Positions 1-8,955 of a stretch of DNA of 64,000 nucleotides are shown piece after piece (position 1 is the first letter of the stretch; each line of letters opens with the position of its first letter). A model generated the notes under the pieces. That model made no database searches. It had not been told where the DNA came from and was given only the letters and a program-made list of their open reading frames with translations. The translations under genes and the position numbers were made by a program. Source of the DNA: Cellvibrionaceae bacterium (GTDB lineage: Bacteria; Pseudomonadota; Gammaproteobacteria; Pseudomonadales; Cellvibrionaceae); contig JAGKXD010000002.1 of assembly GCA_021151525.1 (NCBI GenBank), positions 1 to 64,000 of the forward strand, read 5' to 3'.

Positions 1-5
1 GTTCT

Positions 6-812
6 ATGACAACACGTATTGCAATTGCCGGTGCTGCTGGCCGTATGGGTAAAGCCTTAATTGAAGCAACCCAAAAAAATCCTGAAACTAGTTTGACTGG
101 TGCAATAGTGCGCCCAACATCCAGCTTGGTTGGTGTTGATGCAGGGGAGTTCGGTGGTGTTGGTAAATTGGATGTAAAAATTGTTGGCGACATCGCACAA
201 GCTGTAGATCAGTTTGATGTGCTCATTGATTTCAGCTCGCCTTCTGCAACCTTGGCGAACGTAAAAATTTGCGCTGCACACAATAAGCCAATCGTTGTTG
301 GTACTACGGGTTTTAGCGATTCAGAAAAAGCCGAATTACTGTCGTATCAAACACAAATTCCTTTGTTACTTTCCGCCAACTTTTCTACCGGTGTGAACCT
401 GTGTTTCAAATTGCTCGATATAGCTGCGCGTGTTTTGGGCGATGAATATGATGTGGAAGTTTACGAAGCGCATCATCGTCACAAAGTAGATTCACCTTCG
501 GGCACTGCTGTACGTATGGGCGAAGTATTAGCGAATGCGTTGGATCGCGATTTGAAGAAAGTTGCTGTCTATGGTCGCGAAGGTCAAATTGGTGCGCGTC
601 CACGCGATACTATTGGTTTTGCGACTGTGCGTGGTGGCGATGTAGTAGGCGACCACACAGTTATGTTTATGGCCGATGGTGAGCGCGTGGAAATCACTCA
701 CAAAGCATCGAGCCGTTTAGCTTTTGCAAATGGTGCCGTGCGTGCTGCTGTTTGGTTGCAGCAACAAAAATCCGGCTTGTTTGATATGCAGGATGTTTTG
801 GGTTTGCGTTAA
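6..812 (+). CDS. dapB: 4-hydroxy-tetrahydrodipicolinate reductase
   Basis: DapB reduces 4-hydroxy-tetrahydrodipicolinate with NAD(P)H in the lysine/diaminopimelate pathway in the cytoplasm. The 268-residue product has the N-terminal nucleotide-binding loop (IAGAAGRMGK, residues 7-16), the VVGTTG segment near residue 97, the catalytic EAHHRHKVDSPSGTA signature around residues 154-168, and the usual family length. The ATG lies 5 bases from the window edge, so its ribosome binding site is outside. Upstream of carAB is the position dapB holds in pseudomonads. Confidence 0.97.
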   Translation: MTTRIAIAGAAGRMGKALIEATQKNPETSLTGAIVRPTSSLVGVDAGEFGGVGKLDVKIVGDIAQAVDQFDVLIDFSSPSATLANVKICAAHNKPIVVGTTGFSDSEKAELLSYQTQIPLLLSANFSTGVNLCFKLLDIAARVLGDEYDVEVYEAHHRHKVDSPSGTAVRMGEVLANALDRDLKKVAVYGREGQIGARPRDTIGFATVRGGDVVGDHTVMFMADGERVEITHKASSRLAFANGAVRAAVWLQQQKSGLFDMQDVLGLR

Positions 813-836
813 TCCAATTCGCGAATAGGAATTTTT

Positions 837-1775
837 ATGGCTGGTTCAAGTCTTCTTTTGCTCATCGATGATATTGCCGCAGTTCTGGATGATGTTGCGG
901 TAATGACCAAAGTGGCTGCCAAGAAAACGGCAGGTGTCTTGGGGGATGACCTTGCGCTCAATGCGGAGCAAGTCGCCGGTGTTCGTGCAGAGCGTGAATT
1001 GCCGGTGGTGTGGGCGGTGGCGAAAGGTTCGTTTATCAACAAAGCGATTTTGGTTCCGGCAGCCCTGTTGATTAGTGCATTTGTGCCTTGGTTGATTACT
1101 CCTTTGTTAATGATTGGCGGTCTCTACTTGTGTTTCGAAGGTGTGGAAAAGCTCGCTCATAAATTGATGCACAGCGATGCAGAAGAAAAAGCTGAGCACG
1201 ATGCACTGGAAGCCGCATTGCATAACCCCTATGTGAACATGGCTGAATACGAGCAAGAGAAGATCAAAGGTGCGATCCGCACTGATTTTGTTTTATCTGC
1301 AGAAATTATCGTGATCACCTTGGGTGCGATTTCTGCTGCTGCCTTTACAGTTCAGGTCGCCGCTGTAGTGGCTGTCGCCATCATTATGACCGTTGGTGTT
1401 TATGGCTTTGTGGCCTTGATTGTGAAGCTGGACGATATGGGGTTGCATCTGCTGCAAAAACAAGGTCAGGGTAGTTGGCTTCGATTCCAGCATAAGCTTG
1501 GTACAGGTCTTTTATTGACCGCTCCAGTGCTGATGAAAGTGTTGGCGGTGGTTGGGACTGTTGCGATGTTTTTGGTTGGCGGCGGGATTCTTGCCCACGG
1601 TTTGCCCTTTGTACATGGGTTGGAGCATAGTATCGAGTACTATTATGGCGGCGTGGTAGCCGTTATTGGCGGCTCTTTGATCAATATGGTGCTGGGTGTT
1701 TTGGCTGGTGCGGCGGCTCTTCTCGTTGTTACTTTGGGGGGCAAGCTGTTCGTCAAGCCCAAAGCCGGTCACTAA
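837..1775 (+). CDS. DUF808 family inner-membrane protein (YedI-like)
   Basis: The 312-residue protein matches the DUF808/YedI family of integral membrane proteins, whose function is unknown. Visible features are the N-terminal MAGSSLLLLIDDIAAVLDDV, the conserved KKTAGVLGDDLALNA segment (about residues 29-43), and four or five hydrophobic stretches (about 75-105, 150-195, 225-250 and 280-305). The start is supported by an AGGAA ribosome binding site at 827-831. It follows dapB by 24 bases and may be cotranscribed with it. A strong terminator lies about 175 bases downstream, before carA. The sequence shows no function. Confidence 0.85.
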   Translation: MAGSSLLLLIDDIAAVLDDVAVMTKVAAKKTAGVLGDDLALNAEQVAGVRAERELPVVWAVAKGSFINKAILVPAALLISAFVPWLITPLLMIGGLYLCFEGVEKLAHKLMHSDAEEKAEHDALEAALHNPYVNMAEYEQEKIKGAIRTDFVLSAEIIVITLGAISAAAFTVQVAAVVAVAIIMTVGVYGFVALIVKLDDMGLHLLQKQGQGSWLRFQHKLGTGLLLTAPVLMKVLAVVGTVAMFLVGGGILAHGLPFVHGLEHSIEYYYGGVVAVIGGSLINMVLGVLAGAAALLVVTLGGKLFVKPKAGH

Positions 1776-1950
1776 GCGCGCGTCTAAGAGGATTTTCTTG
1801 GTCAAATCGTCCCCCAATTCGCTTTCAGGGGGATTTTCCAATGGACACTTGCGCCTCACTCCCGTAGAATTCGCAGCCAGATTGCGCACGGCTCTGCCGC
1901 GCCCGGTTGCAGAATTCAAGGCGGTCTCTTAAATGGCTCAGCCAATATAC

Positions 1951-1988
1951 AAAAAGCGAGATGGGAGTTGATTTCATCTCGCTTTTTT
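1951..1988. terminator. Rho-independent terminator upstream of carA
   Basis: A 13-base arm AAAAAGCGAGATG (1951-1963) pairs perfectly with 1975-1987 and runs into T6. The A-run on the other side would let it work in both directions. It separates the dapB/DUF808 transcript from carAB. Confidence 0.85.
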
Positions 1989-2158
1989 ACAACCTGTAAC
2001 CGGCCAAATTCACTTATAACCACGAACTCAACTCGATTTTCGCGCCTTTTGCCAGTGCGATTGCCTTTTTGAGCCCGAAGAAAGTGAAATACCCTGCGCC
2101 CAATGATTTTGAAAACTGTTACAGCCAACACTGTTACTAGCTTAGTCAGGAGGTTGAC
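1989..2158 (+). promoter_or_regulatory. carA leader region
   Basis: After the terminator, 170 bases precede carA. They include a direct repeat of CTGTTAC (2116-2122 and 2131-2137) and a full AGGAGGT ribosome binding site (2148-2154) four bases before the TTG start. The stretch 1776-1950, before the terminator, shows no convincing gene. No arginine or pyrimidine regulatory site could be assigned by eye. Confidence 0.4.
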
Positions 2159-3334
2159 TTGAATACTGGGGACTCCCAATTGGGGCTTAAAAAGCCCGCG
2201 CTACTCGTGCTTGCAGACGGTAGTGTATTCCGTGGTACCGCTATTGGTGCTGAAGGCCTATCCGTAGGCGAGGTAGTGTTTAACACCGCCATGACCGGGT
2301 ATCAGGAAATCCTCACGGACCCTTCCTACGCTCAACAAATCGTCACGCTCACTTATCCTCATATCGGCAATACCGGTACCACCAGCGAAGATGCTGAGTG
2401 TGATCGCGTTTGGGCGACAGGTTTGGTTATTCGCGATTTGCCGCTTCTGGCGAGCAATTTCCGCAATCAACAAGACCTTACCAGCTTCCTCAAAGCGCGC
2501 AATGTTGTTGGTATCGCAGATATTGATACCCGTCGTTTGACTCGCTTGTTGCGTGACAAAGGTGCCCAGAACGGTGCCATCATCGCGGGCGAAGAAGCCG
2601 GTACTGAAGCGGGTCAAGCTAAAGCCCTGGCCGCAGCAAAAGCTTTCGGGGGACTGAAAGGTTTGGATCTCGCCAAAGAGGTGACTGTTAGCGAATCCTA
2701 CACTTGGAACAGCAGCAGTTGGGAACTGGGTAAAGGTCATACTGATTTAACTGGCGCGAAAAAATTCAAAGTTGTGGCCTACGATTTCGGCGTTAAGCGC
2801 AACATCTTGCGTATGTTGGTAGATCGCGATTGCGATTTGGTGGTAGTTCCAGCCAAAACGCCGGCGGCGGAAGTGTTGGCGATGAATCCTGACGGCATCT
2901 TCCTATCCAACGGCCCTGGCGATCCGGAGCCATGCACCTACGCCATCGAAGCGATCAAGTCGTTCTTGGAAACTGATATTCCTGTATTCGGTATTTGCTT
3001 GGGGCATCAACTATTGGCTTTGGCATCTGGCGCCAAGACCTTGAAGATGAAGTTCGGTCACCACGGCGGCAACCACCCAGTGCAAGATCTCGACTCCAAG
3101 CGTGTAATGATCACTGCCCAGAACCACGGTTTTGCGGTGGAAGAATCAAGTTTGCCGGCCAACCTCAAGGCAACGCACAAATCCCTGTTTGATGGTTCTT
3201 TGCAAGGTATTCACCGCACAGATAAGCCTGCTTTCAGCTTCCAGGGTCACCCTGAAGCGAGCCCAGGCCCGCACGAAGCGGATACTTTGTTCGACCACTT
3301 TATTGAATTGATGCAGGCTCGCAAAGCCAAGTAA
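2159..3334 (+). CDS. carA: Carbamoyl-phosphate synthase small (glutaminase) subunit
   Basis: CarA hydrolyses glutamine and passes ammonia to CarB to make carbamoyl phosphate for arginine and pyrimidine synthesis. The 391-residue product aligns along its length with E. coli CarA: N-terminal VGEVVFNTAMTGYQEILTDP, then a class I glutamine amidotransferase domain with the nucleophile in FGICLGHQ (about residue 281) and HPEASPGPHE with the catalytic His and Glu near 365. The start codon is TTG, chosen because it is the only in-frame start correctly spaced from AGGAGGT and because the encoded N-terminus matches the family. A 159-base structured spacer separates it from carB. Confidence 0.97.
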   Translation: MNTGDSQLGLKKPALLVLADGSVFRGTAIGAEGLSVGEVVFNTAMTGYQEILTDPSYAQQIVTLTYPHIGNTGTTSEDAECDRVWATGLVIRDLPLLASNFRNQQDLTSFLKARNVVGIADIDTRRLTRLLRDKGAQNGAIIAGEEAGTEAGQAKALAAAKAFGGLKGLDLAKEVTVSESYTWNSSSWELGKGHTDLTGAKKFKVVAYDFGVKRNILRMLVDRDCDLVVVPAKTPAAEVLAMNPDGIFLSNGPGDPEPCTYAIEAIKSFLETDIPVFGICLGHQLLALASGAKTLKMKFGHHGGNHPVQDLDSKRVMITAQNHGFAVEESSLPANLKATHKSLFDGSLQGIHRTDKPAFSFQGHPEASPGPHEADTLFDHFIELMQARKAK

Positions 3335-3346
3335 AGAATTACGCAA

Positions 3347-3455
3347 GGCCTCTCGGGAGGCTGAATGTTTAGATGTGCGCGACCGTGTGCTCACAGGATG
3401 TGAGCGCCGAGCCCCTAGGGATGGGTTCACGGCGTGTCGCGTATGTCTAAGCATT
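3347..3455 (+). ncRNA. Structured RNA element in the carA-carB spacer
   Basis: Bases 3364-3383 pair with 3436-3455 along 20 consecutive positions. Sixteen are Watson-Crick and the other four are all G-U in the plus-strand RNA, so the stem exists only in the car mRNA and not in its complement. Inside are CGTG/CACG (3384-3387 with 3428-3431), a perfect 7-bp hairpin (GCTCACA 3389-3395 with 3399-3405) and a second arm (3409-3414 with 3423-3428, in competition with the closing pairs). This resembles a multibranch fold. A small GCCTC/GAGGC hairpin precedes it (3348-3361). It ends 38 bases before carB. I recognise no known riboswitch or repeat family; function unknown. Confidence 0.6.
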
Positions 3456-3493
3456 TAGCTGGATAATCTCAAGGCCAAAAAACCGGAGCAGAC

Positions 3494-6400
3494 ATGCCAA
3501 AACGTACAGACATAAACAGTATCTTGATCCTCGGCGCTGGCCCGATTGTTATCGGTCAGGCTTGTGAGTTCGACTACTCGGGCGCCCAAGCCTGTAAAGC
3601 CCTGCGCGAAGAGGGTTACCGCGTTATTCTGGTGAACTCAAACCCCGCTACCATCATGACCGATCCGGCCATGGCGGATGCCACTTACATCGAACCTATC
3701 GAGTGGCAAACTGTAGAAAAAATCATTGAAAAAGAACGTCCAGACGTAATTCTTCCCACCATGGGCGGCCAAACTGCGCTCAACTGCGCTTTGGCGCTGG
3801 CTAAACACGGCGTGCTCGAAAAATACAACGTCGAGCTGATTGGCGCCAAAGAAGAAGCCATCAACATGGCGGAAGATCGCAACCTGTTTGATCAGGCGAT
3901 GAAGCGTATTGGCTTGTCCTGCGCGCGCGCCAAGATAGTTCACAGCCTGGAAGAAGCGAAAGAAGCCCCGAAAGAATTCGGCTTCCCTTGCATCATTCGC
4001 CCATCATTCACCATGGGTGGTTCGGGTGGTGGTATCGCTTACAACTGGGATGAATTCGAAGAAATTTGTACTCGCGGTTTGGATTTGTCACCGACCAACG
4101 AATTGTTGATCGACGAATCTTTGCTCGGTTGGAAAGAATACGAGATGGAAGTTGTGCGCGACAAAAACGACAACTGCATTATCGTGTGCTCCATCGAAAA
4201 CTTTGATCCTATGGGCGTACACACTGGTGACTCTATCACCGTAGCGCCCGCGCAAACTCTCACCGATAAAGAATACCAAATCATGCGTAACGCGTCGATC
4301 GCAGTATTGCGTGAAATTGGCGTTGAGACCGGCGGTTCTAACGTGCAATTCGCTGTGAATCCGGTTGATGGTCGCATGGTTGTAATTGAGATGAACCCGC
4401 GTGTATCGCGTTCATCTGCACTAGCATCAAAAGCTACTGGTTTCCCGATTGCAAAAATAGCGGCAAAACTTGCCGTGGGTTACACGCTGGATGAATTGAA
4501 AAATGACATCACTGGTGGTGCGACTCCAGCGTCGTTCGAACCGTCAATCGATTATGTGGTAACTAAAGTTCCACGCTTTACCTTCGAAAAATTCGGTGAG
4601 GCAGATGCTCGCTTAACCACGCAAATGAAATCTGTGGGCGAGGTGATGGCCATTGGTCGTACCTTCCAAGAATCTTTGCAAAAAGCATTGCGTGGTTTGG
4701 AAGTGGGTTCTGCTGGTTTTGAATCAAAAGTGGATATCACCACTGAAGAAGGCCTCGCAAAAATTCGCCGCGAATTAGCAACCCCCGGTGCTGAACGTAT
4801 TTGGTATGTGGGCGATGCTTTCCGTGCGGGTTTAACTGTTGAAGACACGTTTAATCTTTCTAAAATTGATCCATGGTTCCTCGTGCAAATCGAAGAATTA
4901 ATTAACATGGAACAAGCGCTGCGCGGTAAATCCCTCGCGAATTTAACGGCAGATGCAATTTTCGCTTACAAGCGCAAAGGTTTCTCTGACAAACGTTTGG
5001 CGTTGTTGCTCGGTGTAACCGAAAAAGATGTTCGCCATTATCGTCAAGGCTTGAATATTCGTCCGGTTTATAAACGTGTTGATACTTGCGCAGCGGAATT
5101 CTCAACCTCTACTGCTTACATGTATTCCACGTATGAAGAAGAGTGCGAAGCTAATCCAAGCGATAAGAAAAAGATTTTGGTTATCGGCGGTGGTCCAAAC
5201 CGTATTGGCCAAGGTATTGAATTTGATTATTGCTGCGTACATGCGGCGCTCGCAATGCGAGAAGACGGTTACGAAACCATTATGGTTAACTGTAACCCAG
5301 AAACTGTTTCTACCGATTACGATACCTCTGATCGCTTGTTCTTCGAGCCAGTGACTTTGGAAGATGTTTTAGAAATCGTTCAAAAAGAAAAACCGGTTGG
5401 CGTGATTGTTCAATTTGGTGGTCAAACTCCTTTGAAATTATCGCGCGCGCTTGAAGCAGAAGGTGTACCGATTATTGGTACCAGCCCGGACGCAATCGAT
5501 AAAGCAGAAGACCGTGAACGCTTCCAGCAAATGATTGAAAAACTCGGCTTGTTGCAACCGCCAAACGCGATTGTTCGCTCATTAGAAGAAGCTCTGGTTG
5601 CTGCTGATCGCGTTGGTTATCCATTAGTTGTGCGCCCATCTTATGTGTTGGGTGGCCGTGCGATGGAAATCGTTTATAAAGAAGATGAGTTGCGTACCTA
5701 CATGCGTACCGCAGTGCAAGTTTCTGAAGATGCACCTGTATTGCTTGATCACTTCTTGAATAACGCAATCGAAGTTGATATTGATTCGGTATCTGACGGT
5801 CAACAAGTTGTAATCGGCGGCATCATGCAACACATCGAACAATGCGGCGTTCACTCAGGTGACTCGGCCTGTTCATTGCCGCCTTACTCATTGCCAGCTG
5901 ACGTGCAAAATCAAATGCGCGAGCAAGTAAAACAAATGGCGATTGAGTTGGGTGTAATTGGTTTGATGAACACTCAGCTTGCTTACCAAGACGGCAAAAT
6001 TTATGTGATCGAAGTGAACCCACGTGCATCGCGTACAGTTCCTTTCGTTTCAAAATGCATTGGCGTATCTTTGGCAAAAATTGCTGCGCGTTGCCAAGCG
6101 GGTACTTCTTTGGCAGATCAAGGTTTTACCAAAGAAATTATTCCAACTTACTACAGCGTGAAAGAAGCGGTTTTCCCCTTCAATAAATTCCCTGCGGTAG
6201 ACCCAATCCTCGGCCCAGAAATGAAATCTACTGGCGAAGTAATGGGGGTGGGTGATAGTTTCGGCGAAGCTTACGGCAAATCACAATTAGGTGCGAATAA
6301 CCGCATCCCAACATCGGGCACTGCATTTTTAAGCGTGCGCGATATGGATAAAGATGGCATTGTGAGCGTTGGTAAAGACTTGTCTAGTTTGGGTTTCAAA

Positions 6401-6724
6401 TTAGTTGCTACTCGCGGCACCGCCACTATTTTGCAAGATGCTGGCTTAACGGTTCAGATCGTAAATAAAGTGCAAGAAGGTCGCCCACATATTGTTGATA
6501 TGATCAAAAACGATGAAATCGATTTGATTTTAAATACAGTGGAAGGTCGTCAGGCAACACGCGATTCAGCATCCATTCGTCGCAGTGCAGAAAATCATCG
6601 TGTCTATTACAACACGACTTTGGCTGCAGGTTTGGCGGTGTGTACAGCGCTGAAAAAAGGTGACAAGATTGAAGTGCGTCGCTTGCAAGATTTACATCAG
6701 CAAGTAAAAGCCCAACAACATTAA
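3494..6724 (+). CDS. carB: Carbamoyl-phosphate synthase large subunit
   Basis: CarB makes carbamoyl phosphate from bicarbonate, CarA-derived ammonia and two ATP. The 1076-residue product has the standard duplicated plan: two ATP-grasp halves, each starting with a GGGPxRIGQG-type loop (LGAGPIVIGQACEFDYSG near residue 13 and GGGPNRIGQGIEFDYC near 565), NPRVSRSSALASKATG near 301 and NPRASRTVPFVSK near 845. The C-terminal methylglyoxal-synthase-like regulatory domain (about 940-1076) includes the NTVEGRQ segment. Length is normal. It follows carA after the structured spacer and precedes greA, as in Pseudomonas. Confidence 0.98.
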   Translation: MPKRTDINSILILGAGPIVIGQACEFDYSGAQACKALREEGYRVILVNSNPATIMTDPAMADATYIEPIEWQTVEKIIEKERPDVILPTMGGQTALNCALALAKHGVLEKYNVELIGAKEEAINMAEDRNLFDQAMKRIGLSCARAKIVHSLEEAKEAPKEFGFPCIIRPSFTMGGSGGGIAYNWDEFEEICTRGLDLSPTNELLIDESLLGWKEYEMEVVRDKNDNCIIVCSIENFDPMGVHTGDSITVAPAQTLTDKEYQIMRNASIAVLREIGVETGGSNVQFAVNPVDGRMVVIEMNPRVSRSSALASKATGFPIAKIAAKLAVGYTLDELKNDITGGATPASFEPSIDYVVTKVPRFTFEKFGEADARLTTQMKSVGEVMAIGRTFQESLQKALRGLEVGSAGFESKVDITTEEGLAKIRRELATPGAERIWYVGDAFRAGLTVEDTFNLSKIDPWFLVQIEELINMEQALRGKSLANLTADAIFAYKRKGFSDKRLALLLGVTEKDVRHYRQGLNIRPVYKRVDTCAAEFSTSTAYMYSTYEEECEANPSDKKKILVIGGGPNRIGQGIEFDYCCVHAALAMREDGYETIMVNCNPETVSTDYDTSDRLFFEPVTLEDVLEIVQKEKPVGVIVQFGGQTPLKLSRALEAEGVPIIGTSPDAIDKAEDRERFQQMIEKLGLLQPPNAIVRSLEEALVAADRVGYPLVVRPSYVLGGRAMEIVYKEDELRTYMRTAVQVSEDAPVLLDHFLNNAIEVDIDSVSDGQQVVIGGIMQHIEQCGVHSGDSACSLPPYSLPADVQNQMREQVKQMAIELGVIGLMNTQLAYQDGKIYVIEVNPRASRTVPFVSKCIGVSLAKIAARCQAGTSLADQGFTKEIIPTYYSVKEAVFPFNKFPAVDPILGPEMKSTGEVMGVGDSFGEAYGKSQLGANNRIPTSGTAFLSVRDMDKDGIVSVGKDLSSLGFKLVATRGTATILQDAGLTVQIVNKVQEGRPHIVDMIKNDEIDLILNTVEGRQATRDSASIRRSAENHRVYYNTTLAAGLAVCTALKKGDKIEVRRLQDLHQQVKAQQH

Positions 6725-6751
6725 TTGGTTTTTCATATCCATTAATTTGCA

Positions 6752-6779
6752 ACAAAAGGCCTGTTCATCAGGCCTTTGT
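6752..6779 (+). terminator. Hairpin between carB and greA
   Basis: AAAGGCCTG (6755-6763) pairs perfectly with CAGGCCTTT (6769-6777) around a 5-base loop. Only three T residues follow, so it is a weak terminator or attenuator. Some readthrough into greA is expected. Confidence 0.5.
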
Positions 6780-6797
6780 ACTTAAAGGAAAGACGAA

Positions 6798-7277
6798 ATG
6801 AGCACTAAGTTTCCAATGACTGCGCTCGGTGCAGAAAAATTAGCGGCCGAGTTAGAAGATCTTAAAAAAGTACAGCGTCCTCGCATTGTGAATGCAATTG
6901 CGGAAGCACGTGCTCACGGCGATTTGAAAGAAAATGCTGAATACTCTGCAGCGCGAGAACAACAAAGTTTTTGCGAAGGCCGCATTCAGGAAATTGAAGG
7001 CAAGTTGAGCAATGCCCAGATTATCGACGTCACCAAAATCCCGCATTCCGGCAAGGTAATATTCGGCACAACTGTAACCATTATTAATTTGGAAACAGAT
7101 CAAACCGTTACCTATCAAATCGTGGGTGATGACGAAGCAGAAATCAAAGCCAACAAAATTTCCGTCAATTCACCGATTGCGCGTGCATTGATTGGTAAAG
7201 AAGAAGGCGATGTTGTGGTAGTAAAAGCGCCCGGTGGCGAAGTGGAATATGAAATCGATACGGTCGAGCATATTTAA
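6798..7277 (+). CDS. greA: Transcription elongation factor GreA
   Basis: GreA enters the RNA polymerase secondary channel and stimulates cleavage of backtracked transcripts. The 159-residue protein has the N-terminal coiled coil (about 10-75, with the tip motif GDLKENAEYSAAREQQ at 41-56) and the C-terminal globular domain with VEYEIDTVEH at the end. AAAGGA at 6784-6789 supports the ATG. In E. coli and Pseudomonas the next gene is yhbY, convergent with greA; here yhbY lies about 26 kb away. Confidence 0.97.
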   Translation: MSTKFPMTALGAEKLAAELEDLKKVQRPRIVNAIAEARAHGDLKENAEYSAAREQQSFCEGRIQEIEGKLSNAQIIDVTKIPHSGKVIFGTTVTIINLETDQTVTYQIVGDDEAEIKANKISVNSPIARALIGKEEGDVVVVKAPGGEVEYEIDTVEHI

Positions 7278-7309
7278 TTAATGCGTACTTATGTATTAAG
7301 GAGAATAAG

Positions 7310-8089
7310 GTGAAAATAATAAATAGTTTGAAACGTGGCGTTATTGTATTAGGCAGCTTTTTGGCAATTGCTGATGCGAATGCTGCAGCAGTGAATATTG
7401 ATTTTGAAGGGGTGATTTCAGACGCTCATATCATCAGCGTAACCAATGGTGTTACGAGCAGTTTGGATTCGTCTCTTTGGGGGCTTGGTAGTGAAGTCGC
7501 AACAGGAAAGACAATTAGTCTTGGGATTTCTTACGACACAAATGCAGCGTCTGATTTTCATCTTGTTAGTGGAGCCCAAACCTTAGATTCCTACTATTAC
7601 ACCGGTTTTTCAGTTGGGGCTTCCTCCTTCACTGCAGCTAACAATGAAGGCTCTGTGAGTATGAATAATGACTACTGGGACTCGCTGTATAGTGGTTTTT
7701 GGTATCCAAACGCGCAGGGGCTAGCGTTCAGCTTTCAAAATGAAATTTACTATTTGTTAAGTGGTAGTCTTTGGATGATCGATGCAACTGGGACTGTGTT
7801 TGAAAATACATCTTTACCCTCAGAACAATCGCAACTAGATGCTTTTTGGCAGAGAAATACGGAGCCAGGTGCGTTTGGCGATCACTTGGGGCAATTCGAT
7901 TTGAGCTTTGCAAAAGATCCTGGCGTCAATACTAGTGCCAATGGTGTTTGGCCTAATGGTGACATACTTGAGGTCAAAGGTTATTTTAACGGTGCCAAAT
8001 TAACTAAAACGGAAGTATCTGAACCTGCAAGTTATTTTTTAATATTGGTGGGTTTGGTTATTTTAAGTGTTCGTCGAACGTTGAAATAG
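7310..8089 (+). CDS. PEP-CTERM sorting-signal protein, secreted
   Basis: The 259-residue protein begins at GTG, set by AAGGAG at 7299-7304. It has a signal peptide (about residues 1-25, cleaving near ANA-AAV) and a C-terminal PEP-CTERM-type tail: SEPAS, a hydrophobic helix (YFLILVGLVILSV) and RR near the end. By family knowledge, such tails direct export and anchoring by exosortase EpsH/XrtA systems in exopolysaccharide-producing bacteria. The body is rich in Ser, Gly, Asn and aromatic residues with no recognised catalytic motif. No exosortase is present in this window. It sits between greA and the left inverted repeat, so it is outside the candidate mobile unit. Confidence 0.75.
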   Translation: MKIINSLKRGVIVLGSFLAIADANAAAVNIDFEGVISDAHIISVTNGVTSSLDSSLWGLGSEVATGKTISLGISYDTNAASDFHLVSGAQTLDSYYYTGFSVGASSFTAANNEGSVSMNNDYWDSLYSGFWYPNAQGLAFSFQNEIYYLLSGSLWMIDATGTVFENTSLPSEQSQLDAFWQRNTEPGAFGDHLGQFDLSFAKDPGVNTSANGVWPNGDILEVKGYFNGAKLTKTEVSEPASYFLILVGLVILSVRRTLK

Positions 8090-8098
8090 ATCCCAATT

Positions 8099-8145
8099 AA
8101 AAAAGGCCGCCCATTTGGGCCGAGCCGTTCTATTAAAGTGTTGAA
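8099..8145 (+). repeat. Left copy of island-bounding inverted repeat
   Basis: This segment matches, in opposite orientation, 33179-33222: 40 identities in 47 aligned columns with three gap positions, including shared blocks CGAGCCGTTC and TAAAGTGTTGAA. Read on the minus strand it forms a GC-rich hairpin followed by T6, so it terminates transcripts leaving the island leftwards. The two copies point inward like terminal inverted repeats. I found no target-site duplication next to it. The stretch 8146-8340 holds no gene I can support. Confidence 0.6.
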
Positions 8146-8340
8146 GTTGTGGCGGCAGTAGTATAAAAACTCTGTCGTCACCTTCACTCGCTGTACACGA
8201 TTAAACAGATTAACTAATTTTCTGCTTTGCTTGGCTAAATACTGCTCAGCCATACCAAGAAATATCACCGAAGTTACTTTCTGAAAGGCTATTCTTATAG
8301 GTAACCTGATAGGTTTTAATCCCTCATTCAGGAGCGCAAC

Positions 8341-8790
8341 ATGTCCCTAAATAGCAACACTCCCCAAGAAGATGGCTTAAAACATAGAGAAGCCTCTATG
8401 ATTGCCAAAGCGCAGCGGGCAGTCTTTGCATGTGCACAATGGCTGACCACCCCACAATTATCAGAGTTATTGGGACTTACCTCTGTTGCTGTTGATACAA
8501 AAATCAGCAACTGGAAATCCAACAAACAGATCTTCTCCATTGTGTATGACGGTATTGAGTATTTCCCTAGTTATGCACTGAGCCCATCTGATAGCTATTG
8601 CCCCGTAAGTATATTGTCAGCAGTTATGTCTCTCTTTGCTGACTCCAAAGACAGCTGGGGATTGGCATATTGGTTTGCCAGTGCAAATGGGTATTTGGGA
8701 GGAAAACGCCCTCAAGAGATATTGTTAACAGATCCTGATTCCGTGCTTGATGCAGCGAAAGATGAATTAATTGGCATATCTCACGGCTAG
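8341..8790 (+). CDS. Antitoxin-like protein, Xre/MbcA/ParS (DUF2384) type
   Basis: The 149-residue product has a helix-turn-helix-like middle part (WLTTPQLSELLGLTSVAVDTK, about 33-53). Its C-terminal part has the toxin-binding signature of Xre/MbcA/ParS antitoxins: D-x-W-x(3)-WF-x(3)-N-x-YLGGKRPQEILL, about 103-128. In known systems this domain pairs with a RES-domain toxin that attacks NAD. No RES gene is adjacent; the next gene on the strand is an unrelated 219-residue protein 165 bases on. AGGAG at 8331-8335 supports the start. Either an orphan antitoxin or one with a different partner. Confidence 0.55.
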   Translation: MSLNSNTPQEDGLKHREASMIAKAQRAVFACAQWLTTPQLSELLGLTSVAVDTKISNWKSNKQIFSIVYDGIEYFPSYALSPSDSYCPVSILSAVMSLFADSKDSWGLAYWFASANGYLGGKRPQEILLTDPDSVLDAAKDELIGISHG

Positions 8791-8955
8791 ATAGTGCAAA
8801 GTATTTCAATAAATATATTTTTATAATCTCTATTTGATCCTAGTCAGCAGGATAAATCTGTCACGTTGTGAGTGAAATTCTCGGTTGTTAGTTCAGCACT
8901 TATTCAGCATTGTTAGATTACTTTTGGTCAATCATAACTAGCGAGGATGCTACAG

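Noticed and set aside
1696..1932. 78-codon open frame overlapping the end of the DUF808 gene
   Set aside because: It lies mostly in another frame of the DUF808 gene, has no ribosome binding site and no family likeness.
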